Part shown: one piece after another, positions 50,020-58,787 of the stretch | Numbering within the stretch: the stretch's first letter is position 1 | Layout: each line of letters begins with the position of its first letter | DNA from: Aeromonas rivipollensis | Lineage (GTDB): Bacteria; Pseudomonadota; Gammaproteobacteria; Enterobacterales; Aeromonadaceae | Direction of reading: 5' to 3' | Assembly: GCF_010974825.1 (NCBI RefSeq) | Contig: NZ_JAAILA010000004.1 | Location: forward strand, 1-64,000 | DNA: 64,000 nt | Notes under the pieces: generated by a model | The model's database searches: none | Seen by the model: only the letters and a program-made list of their open reading frames with translations | What the model was told of the DNA's origin: nothing | Translations under genes and position numbers: made by a program

Positions 50020-50088
50020 TTTTCTTGATGTGAATGTGAATGTCGATGTTAATGTTTAGGAGTTCAGGCTAGGCTGATTTCATCGAAT

Positions 50089-51138
50089 CTAAAATATATC
50101 ATATGCTTGAAGATGCCCATAAATGTTAAAACGCATTCTCTTTACCTTCATATGTGACAACTCAGAGTTTTTCTTGATAAGGATTATTATTTTTTCAATG
50201 TTTTCTGGTGGTGTCTCATACCCAAAATACAAAGTATCAAAAGCTGAAAATGGTATTCTCTTGAGGTTTATTTCGCTAGATGTAAGAAAAATTCCAGGAG
50301 CACAATCCTGTAGTTCATTAGCTGCTGTAAATGTTATTTCTTTTCCACATTTATATTCGCATGAACTTAAAGGTAATAGTATTCTGGCCTCATTTTCTAT
50401 AGACCAGTGATTAGCTTTTGAAAAAAGCAGACGGCGCGTCAAGTCTTCTATATCAATGCCATTGGATAAAAGTGACATAAAAAGTTCGGTATCACTTTTA
50501 GTTGAAACATTAATAAAGCTACGAGATGGATAACCGTTCACTCTTAAAGCGCCTTTATAATATGTTATTGTCGCTCTATCCTTTGGCTTGTAGCTTACAT
50601 CTTGTGGTTTATTAATTTTGAAAAATGGATGTTCTTCATTGAATGAAATGGCAATTCCTCTTCCTTCACTGGCATAATGAGTCCACATATGCTCATTATT
50701 TTCTGATTTGCAGAGAGAAAATATTCCTATATTGTGGCTTAGAAGATCAGTTATTGCTTTATTAAAAGCGTAAACGGTACTTTCAAAAGTATCTCGGTCA
50801 TATTCATCTATTGATTGATGACCACTTTGAATTTTTACTAAGTGTGGGGCGATTTCTCCAACTCTTACACCAGTTGGCCTTAGGTAATAGTTTATTAGTT
50901 CATTGTCGCTTAATTCTTCAGAGCCTGCTCTAGATATAGAAACATCCTTTTTTCTCGCCCATTCAATATCAGCAGGAGAGAATTCATTAAAATATGGGAA
51001 AAATTTTCCTTCACTACCTTTATCATTCAGGAAGGCTGGCTGTGTAAATCGGAAAAGGCCATCGGTTAGGAAACTGACTCTTGGCAATGGATTGCTTGTA
51101 TTATCAGTAGTGATCTCACTGAAATATTTAAACAACAT
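50089..51138 (-). CDS. DUF2971 family protein
   Basis: A 349-residue soluble protein. The DUF2971 hallmark is the segment IGIFSLCKSENNEHMWTHYASEGRGIAISF in the middle (about residues 140-170; central residues MWTHYA). It is preceded by an N-terminal LFKYFSE / RFTQPAFLND region and followed by a helical half. Function unknown. The gene and its flanks are strikingly AT-rich against the surrounding GC-rich core genes, a sign of recent transfer. AGGAGG at 51143-51148 (read on the minus strand) fits ATG 51138. It lies between the REP array and the glyS terminator. Confidence 0.78.
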   Translation of the reverse strand: MLFKYFSEITTDNTSNPLPRVSFLTDGLFRFTQPAFLNDKGSEGKFFPYFNEFSPADIEWARKKDVSISRAGSEELSDNELINYYLRPTGVRVGEIAPHLVKIQSGHQSIDEYDRDTFESTVYAFNKAITDLLSHNIGIFSLCKSENNEHMWTHYASEGRGIAISFNEEHPFFKINKPQDVSYKPKDRATITYYKGALRVNGYPSRSFINVSTKSDTELFMSLLSNGIDIEDLTRRLLFSKANHWSIENEARILLPLSSCEYKCGKEITFTAANELQDCAPGIFLTSSEINLKRIPFSAFDTLYFGYETPPENIEKIIILIKKNSELSHMKVKRMRFNIYGHLQAYDIF

Positions 51139-51193
51139 ATTACCTCCTTGGCAATAAATATATTATACATGGAAGTTAATTATTTTTGGAATA

Positions 51194-51219
51194 AAAACGG
51201 CGCCAAGAGGCGCCGTTTT
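51194..51219 (-). terminator. terminator after glyS
   Basis: Stem AAAACGGCGCC / GGCGCCGTTTT with a 4-base loop. On the minus strand it is followed by TATTCC. It marks the boundary between core genome and the accessory islet. Confidence 0.85.
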
Positions 51220-51242
51220 GAGAGCTTGCTAACAAGTCCCAA

Positions 51243-53312
51243 TCACTGCAGCAGGGAGATATCCGCTACTTGCAGGAACAGGTTGCGCAGGTTGTTCAGC
51301 AGTGCCAGACGGTTGGCCTTGAGGGCCTCGTCGTCGGCCATCACCATCACCTCGTTGAAGAAGGTGTCGACCGGCTCGCGCAGGGCGGCCAGACGGGTGA
51401 GGGCGGCCTGATAGTCACCGGCGGCGAACAGCGGTGCCAGCTCACTTTGCAGGGCGGCAACCTGAGTTGCCAGCGCCTGCTCGGCGGCATCCTGCAACAG
51501 TTCCGGTTTGACGGCAGTCGGCAGTTCGCCTTCGACCTTGGCCAGGATGTTGCTCACGCGCTTGTTGGCGGCAGCCAGTGCCAGTGCGGCATCCAGGCTG
51601 CGGAAGTGGCTGACGGCCTTGACGCGACGATCGAAGTCGAGCGGGCGGGTCGGGCGGCGGGCCAGTACGGCCAGCACCACGTCGGCACCAATGCCTTCGT
51701 CCTGATAGGCGGCGCGGAAGCGGCCCAGCATGAAGTCGACCACGTCGGTGACGACGGTTTTGTTGGTCAGCTTGTCGCCGTAGACACGTACCGCTTCTTC
51801 AACCAGTTCAACCAGATCCAGATCCAGCTGCTTCTCGGTCATGATGCGCAGGGCACCTATGGCGGCGCGGCGAAGGGCGAAGGGGTCTTTATCACCTTTG
51901 GGCAGCATGCCGATGCCGAAGATGCCGGCCAGGGTGTCGAGCTTGTCGGCCAGCGCCACGGCGCAGGCTTCCAGCGCGGACGGCAGGGCATCACCGGCGA
52001 AGCGCGGCATGTACTGCTCGTTGAGGGCCACGGCCACCACTTCGTCTTCGCCATCGTGACGGGCGTAGTGCATCCCCATGACACCCTGGGTGCTGGCGAA
52101 CTCGCCGACCATGTTGGTCATGAGATCACACTTGGAGAGCAGACCGGCACGCTTGGCCTGAGCCACATTGGCACCGATACGCTCGGCGATGAAGCCTGCG
52201 ACAGTCTCGATGCGCTCGACCTTGGCCTTGACTGTGCCGAGCTGCTGCTGGAACAGCACGGTTTCGAGGCGCGGCAGGCGGGAGGCCAGGGTCTGCTTGA
52301 GGTCGGTCTTGAAGAAGAACTCTGCGTCAGACAGACGGGGGCGAACCACCTTCTCGTTGCCGCTGATGATCTGGCTCGGGTCTTTGGACTCGATGTTGGT
52401 GACGAAGATGAACTTCGGCAGCAGCTTGCCGCTCTTGTCGTAGACCGGGAAGTACTTCTGGTCACCCTTCATGGTGTGAACCAGCGCCTCGGCGGGAACG
52501 GCCAGGAACTTCTCTTCGAAGTTGGCGGTCAGCACCACAGGCCATTCGACCAGGGCGGTGACCTCTTCCAGCAGGGCGTCGTCCAGATCGGCGACGCCAC
52601 CGAAGGCGGCCGCGGCCGCTTCGACGTCAGCCTTGATCTTGGCCTTGCGGGCCATAAAGTCGGCCACCACCATGCCGCGTTCCAGCAGGATCTGCGGGTA
52701 CTGGTCGGCATTGTCGATGGTGAACTCGCTCTCGCCCATGAAGCGGTGACCGCGGATGGTGCGGGCGGAGTCGATCCCCAGGATGTGGGCGGGCACCAGA
52801 TCGCCGTCCAGCAGCAGGGTCACGGTGAACACCGGACGCACGAACTGGATGGTCTTGTCGCCCCAGCGCATCATCTTGGGGATGGGCAGCTTGGCCAGTG
52901 CGGCCGCAACCAGCTCACCCAGCAGATCCTTGGCCGGACGGCCTTCGACCTTGGCGGTGTGGACCAGCCACTCGCCCTTGTCGGTGACCAGACGCTCGGC
53001 CTGTTCGACAGTGATGCCGTTGCCACGGGCCCAGCCTTCGGCTGCCTTGGTCGGCTTGCCTTCGGCATCGAACGCCTGAGACACGGCCGGGCCGCGCTTC
53101 TCGACGCTCTTGCTCGGCTGCTCGCCGGCCAGCTCACTTACTTTCAGCGCCAGGCGGCGCGGTGAGGCGAACCACTCGACGTCGCCGAAGGCCAGATCGG
53201 CCTTGGTCAGCTCGGCTTTGAAGTTGTCGGCAAAGGCTTCGGCCAGGGTGCGCAGCGCCTTGGGTGGCAGCTCAGCGGTACCGATCTCTACCAGAAATGT
53301 ATGTTGTGCCAT
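51243..53312 (-). CDS. glyS: glycyl-tRNA synthetase beta subunit
   Basis: The 689-residue beta subunit of the bacterial alpha2beta2 enzyme, which carries the tRNA-binding domains. It begins [20 protein letters not shown] and contains the family segments [19 protein letters not shown] and [14 protein letters not shown], with a C-terminal anticodon-binding region. It starts 9 bases after the glyQ stop. Confidence 0.97.
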   Translation of the reverse strand: MAQHTFLVEIGTAELPPKALRTLAEAFADNFKAELTKADLAFGDVEWFASPRRLALKVSELAGEQPSKSVEKRGPAVSQAFDAEGKPTKAAEGWARGNGITVEQAERLVTDKGEWLVHTAKVEGRPAKDLLGELVAAALAKLPIPKMMRWGDKTIQFVRPVFTVTLLLDGDLVPAHILGIDSARTIRGHRFMGESEFTIDNADQYPQILLERGMVVADFMARKAKIKADVEAAAAAFGGVADLDDALLEEVTALVEWPVVLTANFEEKFLAVPAEALVHTMKGDQKYFPVYDKSGKLLPKFIFVTNIESKDPSQIISGNEKVVRPRLSDAEFFFKTDLKQTLASRLPRLETVLFQQQLGTVKAKVERIETVAGFIAERIGANVAQAKRAGLLSKCDLMTNMVGEFASTQGVMGMHYARHDGEDEVVAVALNEQYMPRFAGDALPSALEACAVALADKLDTLAGIFGIGMLPKGDKDPFALRRAAIGALRIMTEKQLDLDLVELVEEAVRVYGDKLTNKTVVTDVVDFMLGRFRAAYQDEGIGADVVLAVLARRPTRPLDFDRRVKAVSHFRSLDAALALAAANKRVSNILAKVEGELPTAVKPELLQDAAEQALATQVAALQSELAPLFAAGDYQAALTRLAALREPVDTFFNEVMVMADDEALKANRLALLNNLRNLFLQVADISLLQ

Positions 53313-53321
53313 GTCCGTTCC

Positions 53322-54245
53322 TTAACCTTGCTTGTTCTCAGTGCGCTGACACATGGGGAAGCCCAGCGCCTCGCGGGAGGCGTAGTAAGCCTCGGCCACG
53401 GCCTTGGTCAGGGTGCGAATGCGCAGTATGTAGCGCTGACGCTCGGTGACCGAGATGGCCTTGCGGGCATCCAGCAGGTTGAAGGAGTGGGCGGCTTTCA
53501 GAATACGCTCGTAAGCGGGCAGCGGCAGCGGCGTTTCCAGAGCCAGCAGGTGCTGGGCCTCTTTCTCGTACTGCTCGAAGCAGTGGAACAGGAAGTCCAC
53601 GTCTGCGTGTTCGAAGTTGTAGGTAGATTGCTCCACTTCGTTCTGGTGGAAGACGTCGCCGTAGGTGGTCTTGCCCAGGGGGCCATCGGACCAGACCAGG
53701 TCATAGACGCTGTCCACGCCCTGGATGTACATGGCTAGACGCTCGAGACCATAGGTGATCTCGCCGGTCACCGGCTTGCATTCGAGGCCGCCAACCTGCT
53801 GGAAGTAGGTGAACTGGGTCACTTCCATGCCGTTGAGCCAGACTTCCCAGCCCAGACCCCAGGCACCCAGCGTCGGGTTTTCCCAGTTGTCTTCCACGAA
53901 GCGGATGTCGTGGATCTCGGGATCCATGCCCAGCTCTTTCAGGGAGCCGAGGTAGAGTTCCTGGATGTTGTCGGGGGACGGCTTGATGATCACCTGGAAC
54001 TGGTAGTAGTGCTGCAGGCGGTTCGGGTTCTCACCGTAGCGGCCGTCGGTGGGACGGCGGGACGGTTGCACGTAGGCGCAGGCGATGGGCTCCGGGCCCA
54101 GGGCGCGCAGGCAGGTCATGGGGTGGGAGGTACCGGCACCCACTTCCATATCCAGCGGCTGAATGATGGTACAGCCCTGGCGGGACCAATAGTCCTGCAG
54201 CTGCAGGATCAGGCCCTGAAAGGTTTTGACATCGAATTTTTGCAT
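53322..54245 (-). CDS. glyQ: glycyl-tRNA synthetase alpha subunit
   Basis: The 307-residue catalytic subunit that activates glycine and charges tRNA-Gly together with GlyS. It begins [20 protein letters not shown], with the class II motifs [31 protein letters not shown] and [19 protein letters not shown]. It is the first gene of glyQS. Confidence 0.98.
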   Translation of the reverse strand: MQKFDVKTFQGLILQLQDYWSRQGCTIIQPLDMEVGAGTSHPMTCLRALGPEPIACAYVQPSRRPTDGRYGENPNRLQHYYQFQVIIKPSPDNIQELYLGSLKELGMDPEIHDIRFVEDNWENPTLGAWGLGWEVWLNGMEVTQFTYFQQVGGLECKPVTGEITYGLERLAMYIQGVDSVYDLVWSDGPLGKTTYGDVFHQNEVEQSTYNFEHADVDFLFHCFEQYEKEAQHLLALETPLPLPAYERILKAAHSFNLLDARKAISVTERQRYILRIRTLTKAVAEAYYASREALGFPMCQRTENKQG

Positions 54246-54466
54246 AGTGTTTTTCGCGCGAAGTGAAATCAGAGCAAGATTTGCTGAATGTGAACCGAAG
54301 GAGTATACCGTCTGGCATGGTCGGATAATAGGCGAAATTGTAGGGGATTCATGGGGCGGGGCTGCGCCGGGCCTGGTTGGCCCGGGATGGAAGCCCCGTC
54401 ATGTGGCCGATGAAATCCCCTTGTCGGACAGAGAGTCGGACAGAGAAAAATAACAGGAGACGAGGA

Positions 54467-55048
54467 ATGGAACTGCGCTGCGCCTGGGTGACCAAGGACC
54501 CGGAATATATCGAATACCATGACAATCAGTGGGGGCGGCCGGTGCGCGACTCCCGCGAGCTGTTTGCCAAGCTCTGCCTCGATGGCCAGCAGGCGGGGCT
54601 CTCCTGGATCACCATCTTGAAGCGCACCGACAGCTATTACCGCGCCTATGCCGACTTCGATCCCAACCTGATCGTCCGGTTCGACGAGCAGGATGTGGAG
54701 CGGCTGATGCAGGACAAAGGCATCATCCGCAACCGCCTCAAGGTGCAGTCGATCATCAAAAACGCTCGCGCCTATCTGGCGCTGGAGGCGCAGGGCATCG
54801 ACTTCGCGGACTACCTGTGGGGCTTTGTCGGCGGCGCCCCCATGGTCAATCGGCGGCAGGGCAACGGCGACATTCCCGCCACCTCGACAGAGTCGGATGC
54901 CATGGCCAAGGCCCTCAAGAAGCTCGGCTTCACCTTCGTCGGCAGCACCATCTGCTATGCCTTCATGCAGGCGGTGGGCATGGTGAACGATCATCTGGTG
55001 ACCTGCCCCTGCCACGCCGAGTGCCAGCAGTCAGGGACGCCGGAATAA
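54467..55048 (+). CDS. tag: DNA-3-methyladenine glycosylase I
   Basis: Base-excision repair enzyme that removes 3-methyladenine from alkylated DNA. It has 193 residues. The zinc-binding N-terminus (MELRCAWV, then YHDNQWGRPV) and C-terminus (HLVTCPCHAEC) are both present, and the helical core contains GLSWITILKR and SIIKNARAYL. ATG 54467 follows GGAGACGAGG. A 12-base tandem repeat (TCGGACAGAGAG / TCGGACAGAGAA) lies just upstream at 54423-54446. The gene is divergent from glyQ. Confidence 0.95.
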   Translation: MELRCAWVTKDPEYIEYHDNQWGRPVRDSRELFAKLCLDGQQAGLSWITILKRTDSYYRAYADFDPNLIVRFDEQDVERLMQDKGIIRNRLKVQSIIKNARAYLALEAQGIDFADYLWGFVGGAPMVNRRQGNGDIPATSTESDAMAKALKKLGFTFVGSTICYAFMQAVGMVNDHLVTCPCHAECQQSGTPE

Positions 55049-55063
55049 GCGGCCGGAGCTGAG

Positions 55064-55096
55064 CGAAGAAGGGAGGCAGATTGCCTCCCTTCTTCG
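55064..55096. terminator. bidirectional terminator between tag and the isochorismatase-like gene
   Basis: A 15-bp stem CGAAGAAGGGAGGCA / TGCCTCCCTTCTTCG with a 3-base loop between convergent genes. T-runs are weak. Confidence 0.7.
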
Positions 55097-55110
55097 TTGT
55101 GGCGCCGTCA

Positions 55111-55671
55111 TCAATCGGGTTGAAGGGGGTGGCTCAGCGCCTCGCACAGCTCGTCGCTGCTCATCAGCCGCACGAAGGGGCCGGCCAGGGTGGCGTTGTG
55201 GTGGGCGATGATCTGGGTTGCAGCAAGCTGCGGGGTATCCATGCAGGTGTGGGCATCGCTCACCAGCACCACGGCGTAGCCGAGATCTGCCGCCGCCCGG
55301 CAGGTGGTATCGATGCAGTACTGGGTCTTCATGCCGGTGACTATCAGGGTCTGCACCCCGCCCTCCTTCAGCCAGCCATCGAGGCCGGTGCCTTGAAAGG
55401 CGTTGGGTCTGTGCTTGTCGAACACCCGATCGGCGTCGTCGACCGCCAGTTCAGGTGCCAGTTGCCAGAACGGACTGCCGGCGGCTATGGGGCTACCGGC
55501 CGGGCCCGTGTGGCGCACCGCCAGCACGGGGGCACCGGCGGCGCGGGCCGCCTGACTCAGGCGATTGATATTGGCCAGGGTCTCGGCACCGGCATGGGGC
55601 GCCTCCGGGCCGTGAAGAAGGCCGACCTGGAGGTCGATGACGAGCAGGGCGGGGTGGGGCATGGATGACAT
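55111..55671 (-). CDS. isochorismatase-like cysteine hydrolase
   Basis: A 186-residue member of the isochorismatase/nicotinamidase fold. The catalytic Asp is in LLVIDLQVGLL, the lysine in VFDKHRPNAF and the nucleophile Cys in GMKTQYCIDTTCRAA. The substrate is unknown and could be an amide. Of several in-frame ATGs I prefer 55671 (GGAG with 8-base spacing). The 288 bases upstream, to the next gene on the plus strand, hold no other gene I can support. Confidence 0.84.
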   Translation of the reverse strand: MSSMPHPALLVIDLQVGLLHGPEAPHAGAETLANINRLSQAARAAGAPVLAVRHTGPAGSPIAAGSPFWQLAPELAVDDADRVFDKHRPNAFQGTGLDGWLKEGGVQTLIVTGMKTQYCIDTTCRAAADLGYAVVLVSDAHTCMDTPQLAATQIIAHHNATLAGPFVRLMSSDELCEALSHPLQPD

Positions 55672-55959
55672 GGGCATGGCTCCGTGAGGAATGTCCCCCA
55701 CTCTGGGGTCACCGGCCGTCGAGCGGCAACCCCGCATCTGGGGGGAGGCAGGCGCTGCCCCACCTTGCCCGCCCTGCCGCCGCGCCAGCCCCATCCTCCT
55801 TGCCCTTATGCCGGCGCCGGGAGTGATGAGCGATCACCTCGTCGGCCGCTGCTGCCAGGTCAGGTGTCAGCGGGGCAGGGGCCCATTTCCGCTGTTCGGT
55901 ACAGCTGGCATACAGTCACTCCTGCTCAAAATCGGTCCATCAACATTGAGGGTTAATCC

Positions 55960-56214
55960 ATGTCACTGAATTCATCTCGCATTCGCACGGCCGGCAGTCT
56001 GATCCTGGCGGTTTGCTCTCTGCTGGCCGTCCTGCCTGCCCATGCGGCCGATCGCCAGGACTCCCGCGATGTGCGTCAGGAGGTGCGTCCCGAGGTCCGC
56101 GATGCCAAGCAGGATTGCCGCGAAGCCGACCAGAAGGACAACTACGAGTGCCGTCAGGACAAGCGTGAAGTCAAACAGGACGTCAGAGAGAAAGCCAACG
56201 ACGTCAAACGCTGA
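55960..56214 (+). CDS. small charged secreted protein 1
   Basis: An 84-residue protein with a Sec signal peptide (ending LLAVLPAHA, cut before ADRQ). The mature part of about 53 residues is made almost wholly of Asp, Glu, Arg, Lys and Gln (RQDSRDVRQEVRPEVRDAKQ), with two cysteines (DCREADQ, YECRQDK). It is the first of three tandem relatives and the most divergent. No family recognised. It is probably periplasmic. Confidence 0.72.
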   Translation: MSLNSSRIRTAGSLILAVCSLLAVLPAHAADRQDSRDVRQEVRPEVRDAKQDCREADQKDNYECRQDKREVKQDVREKANDVKR

Positions 56215-56389
56215 TGAGCGCGCCCGATTAGCCGGCAAGCGGCATATCGGGCCCTCAGCCGAGCAGGCTCACCGCCCCCAAGGGCCTGCGAGCCTGCTGG
56301 CGGGTAACTCGCCAGACACCGCCACCCGTGAATTCATATAAATCAGTTGCCGGATGCCCCGCCATCCCGTCGACCCCGTGGAGTTAATC

Positions 56390-56632
56390 ATGAAGAAATG
56401 TGCCTTTATCTTGCTGGCTGCCAGCGCCCTGCTCTCCTCGTTGCCGGCACAGGCAACCGAACAGGCCGCAGAGCGCCGTGATGCCCGTGACGTGCGTCAG
56501 GACACCCGGGATGAATCCCGCGATGCCAAGCAGGAGTGCCGTGAAGGCGTGGTCGGCAATGCCGATTGCCGTCAGGATCATCGCGACAGCAAGCAGGAGG
56601 GCCGAGACGAGGCCCGCGACGTCAAATATTGA
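56390..56632 (+). CDS. small charged secreted protein 2
   Basis: An 80-residue paralogue: signal peptide (MKKCAFILLAASALLSSLPAQA) followed by a charged mature part with DVRQDTRDESRDAKQECREG, VGNADCRQDHRD and the C-terminal DEARDVKY. The two cysteines are at the same places as in protein 3. ATG 56390 starts the signal peptide and GGAG lies upstream. Function unknown. Confidence 0.74.
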   Translation: MKKCAFILLAASALLSSLPAQATEQAAERRDARDVRQDTRDESRDAKQECREGVVGNADCRQDHRDSKQEGRDEARDVKY

Positions 56633-56752
56633 TCCTGACAAGCCGCCTCCCTGTCGGGTCGCCATGCTGGCGCCCGTCCCGCGGTTATCTTGACCCCAGT
56701 GTATAATTCAGACATCCCAAGCCGGTGTATTTCGTTTAGCCAAGGAGCCACC

Positions 56753-56995
56753 ATGAAGAAGACAGTATTCGCGCTGCTTGCAGCCACAGCCTTGTTGGCT
56801 GCCCTGCCTGCACAGGCAACCAAACAGGCCCAGGAGCGTCGCGAAGCCCGCGATGTGCGTCAGGATACCCGTCAGGAATCCCGCGACGCCAAGCAGGAGT
56901 GCCGCGAAGGCCTGGTGGGCAATGCCGATTGCCGTCAGGAGCACCGCGACAACAAGCAGGAAGGGCGTGACGAGGCGCGCGACATCAAATATTGA
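56753..56995 (+). CDS. small charged secreted protein 3
   Basis: An 80-residue protein nearly identical in plan to protein 2: signal peptide ending LPAQA, then ARDVRQDTRQESRDAKQECR, GNADCRQEHRDNKQEG and DEARDIKY. The strong AAGGAG ribosome-binding site is 7 bases before ATG 56753. The three genes have separate spacers of 120-175 bases, so they may be independently transcribed. Confidence 0.76.
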   Translation: MKKTVFALLAATALLAALPAQATKQAQERREARDVRQDTRQESRDAKQECREGLVGNADCRQEHRDNKQEGRDEARDIKY

Positions 56996-57160
56996 TGTCC
57001 GGCCTGCCCGGGCAGGCAGCACTCATGCCGTGCACGGCATGACACAGGGGGGCTTTGGCCCCCCTGTTCATATCCGCAATGCGCGCGTCACACTCTGGCG
57101 CCTCTCTGGGGTAGAATGCGCGGCCATCGGCTAGAGTCGTTCTTTTTCAGAGGTTTTTTC

Positions 57161-57817
57161 ATGCATTTCAAGAAACTGGTTCCTGCACTTGCCCTGACCA
57201 TCGCCATGACAGGCTGCACCACCAATCCCTATACCGGTGAATCCCAGACCTCCAAGGGCGCCTGGGGCGCACTGGCCGGTGCCGCTACCGGCGCTGCCGT
57301 GGGCGCGCTCTCCTCCAGCAAGGGTGATCGCAAGAAGGGCATACTGACCGGCGTGGCCGCTGGCGCCGCCCTGGGTGGCGGCATCGGTTACTACATGGAT
57401 GTGCAGGAAGCCAAGCTGCGCGAGAAGCTGCAGGGCACCGGCGTCAGCGTGACCCGAAACGGTGATCAGCTGATCCTCAACATGCCGAACAATGTCACCT
57501 TCGACAGCTCCAGCGCCCAGCTCAAAGCCGCCGGTGCCAACACCCTGTCCGGCGTGGCCATGGTGGTTGCCGAGTTCGACAAGACTCGCCTGAACGTGGT
57601 CGGTCACACCGACAGCACCGGCTCCCGCGAGCTGAACATGAAGCTCTCCGCCCAGCGTGCCGATGCCGTCGCCGCCCAGCTGATCGGTCAGGGCGTGACC
57701 GGCAGCCGTATCGCCACCAGCGGCGTGGGCCCGGATCAGCCGGTTGCCACCAACAGCACAGCCGCCGGCAAGGCCCAGAACCGTCGTGTGACCATTACCC
57801 TGACCCCGACTGCCTAA
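57161..57817 (+). CDS. yiaD: YiaD-like OmpA-family outer-membrane lipoprotein
   Basis: A 218-residue lipoprotein (lipobox MTGC, then TTNPYTGESQ) with a glycine-zipper region (GALAGAATGAAVGAL, GVAAGAALGGGIGYYMD) and a C-terminal OmpA-like peptidoglycan-binding domain (NVTFDSSSAQLK, VVGHTDSTGSRELNMKLSAQRADAV, GKAQNRRVTITL). It aligns by eye along its full length with E. coli YiaD (219). ATG 57161 begins the signal peptide. Confidence 0.93.
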   Translation: MHFKKLVPALALTIAMTGCTTNPYTGESQTSKGAWGALAGAATGAAVGALSSSKGDRKKGILTGVAAGAALGGGIGYYMDVQEAKLREKLQGTGVSVTRNGDQLILNMPNNVTFDSSSAQLKAAGANTLSGVAMVVAEFDKTRLNVVGHTDSTGSRELNMKLSAQRADAVAAQLIGQGVTGSRIATSGVGPDQPVATNSTAAGKAQNRRVTITLTPTA

Positions 57818-57838
57818 GTCGCCCGGTTGCCGGTAACG

Positions 57839-57870
57839 AAAAGGCCCCGCCAGTGATGGCGGGGCCTTTT
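57839..57870. terminator. bidirectional terminator between yiaD and ridA
   Basis: A 14-bp stem AAAAGGCCCCGCCA / TGGCGGGGCCTTTT with a GTGA tetraloop between convergent genes. Confidence 0.9.
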
Positions 57871-57894
57871 GCTATCTCAGGCTGGGCGGGCGGC

Positions 57895-58239
57895 TCAGAC
57901 TGCTGCGGTCAGCTGCACTTCCACCTTGTAGCCTTCGTGGGCCAGGCGGGCCTGCACGCAGGCGCGAACGGGCGCTGTACCGGCCGGTATCCAGGCATCC
58001 CACTGAGCGTTGAAGGCGGCTATGTCGCCAATGTCCTTGAGATAGATGTTGGCCATCAGGATCTTGTCGACCCCGGAACCGTTGGCTTCCAGCAGACGCT
58101 GCAGGCTGGTCAGCACTTCGCGGGTCTGCTGGTGAATGTCGGCCTCGTCGGTGGCGGGGACTTCCACCACATAGAGGGTACCGTTGTGGATGACAACATC
58201 AGACCAGCGGGCCGTGGTGCCGATTCGGGTAATCGTCAT
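57895..58239 (-). CDS. RidA family protein
   Basis: A 114-residue trimeric-type YjgF/YER057c/UK114 protein. These hydrolyse reactive enamine/imine intermediates from PLP enzymes. GTLYVVEVPATDEADIHQQT and the C-terminal PVRACVQARLAHEGYKVEVQL, with the substrate-carboxylate Arg, are present. It is more like the YjgH or second-group members than canonical RidA, so the exact activity is open. It starts 21 bases after the tusA stop. Confidence 0.84.
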   Translation of the reverse strand: MTITRIGTTARWSDVVIHNGTLYVVEVPATDEADIHQQTREVLTSLQRLLEANGSGVDKILMANIYLKDIGDIAAFNAQWDAWIPAGTAPVRACVQARLAHEGYKVEVQLTAAV

Positions 58240-58260
58240 GGATTGCTCCGGTACAGGGGC

Positions 58261-58506
58261 TCATTGACCCTTGCGGATCAGATAGCGATAGGGGGCCTGC
58301 TCTGTCTCGCTGGCGATCAGGGTGTGATCCATGAAGCGGCAGAAACTCGGGATGTCGCGGGTGGTGGAAGGGTCGTCGGCACTGACCAGCAGGGTCTCGC
58401 CTTCGGCCATCAGCCGCACTTTCTTGCGAACCATCATCACAGGTTCAGGACAACGAAGCCCGATTGCGTCCAACGCGTGAGTCGCATTGCAGAATAAATT
58501 ACTCAT
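58261..58506 (-). CDS. tusA: sulfur carrier protein TusA
   Basis: An 81-residue sulfurtransferase that relays persulfide sulfur from IscS to TusBCD for 2-thiouridine in tRNA. The catalytic C19 lies in [16 protein letters not shown], and [16 protein letters not shown] and the C-terminus PYRYLIRKG match E. coli. Its ATG overlaps the TAA of a truncated tusA copy upstream (TAATG), and its AAGG ribosome-binding bases lie inside that mini-ORF. Confidence 0.95.
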   Translation of the reverse strand: MSNLFCNATHALDAIGLRCPEPVMMVRKKVRLMAEGETLLVSADDPSTTRDIPSFCRFMDHTLIASETEQAPYRYLIRKGQ

Positions 58507-58616
58507 TAATAATCAACCTTCAGCCGCACCTTCTTGCGCACTATCATCACGGGCTCGGGGCAACGAAGCCCGATTGCGTCCAACTCATGAGTTGCGTCGC
58601 AGAATAAAGCACCCAT
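58506..58616 (-). pseudogene. truncated tusA copy, mini-ORF of 36 codons overlapping the tusA start
   Basis: ATG 58616 begins [19 protein letters not shown], then [13 protein letters not shown], matching TusA residues 1-32 including the CPEP motif with catalytic Cys at 19. It then ends KVDY-TAA. The duplicated block (about 110 bases) includes AAGGTTGATTATT before each start. Codon differences are mostly silent or conservative, so the duplication is not very recent. It may be only a remnant, or its translation may couple to tusA. Confidence 0.8.
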
Positions 58617-58787
58617 CAATAATCAACCTTCAACCAATTCAGCTGCCAATGATACTCAAGGCGAAAAAATAATCAAATATCAGCGTCTTCGAGCAGCATA
58701 TGTAACCAAAGTGTGATCCTGCTCTATCCAGACCTTGCCCGATGAGTAATATAAAAATTGAACCATATTCAACAAGGAGGTGTGAAT

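Larger units (their letters stand above)
49352..50030 (-). repeat. array of RAYT 5'-end copies interleaved with REP-like hairpins
   Basis: A gene-free stretch built almost wholly of one repeating module read on the minus strand: REP hairpin, a leader (CTCACTCACCTCACACTTTCC / TTAAA), GAGGAGAGAGCCGCC, ATG and the first 18-20 RAYT codons. Three extra start copies (ATG at 49520, 49670, 49931) and six hairpins are present. Start-to-start distances are 169, 150 and 261 bases, the last enlarged by two additional leader-hairpin units. Copies differ by scattered substitutions, so they are not identical assembly repeats. Confidence 0.88.

Noticed and set aside
49352-50030. CRISPR array
   Set aside because: Repeats are spaced unevenly, contain translation starts and transposase codons, and the intervening sequences are themselves repeats. 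No cas genes are present.
51270-53165. Long plus-strand open frame opposite glyS
   Set aside because: Antisense of a conserved essential gene with low-complexity composition.
54423-54446. 12-bp tandem repeat before tag as a regulatory element
   Set aside because: Only two copies and no palindromic character. A simple slippage duplication is the easier explanation.
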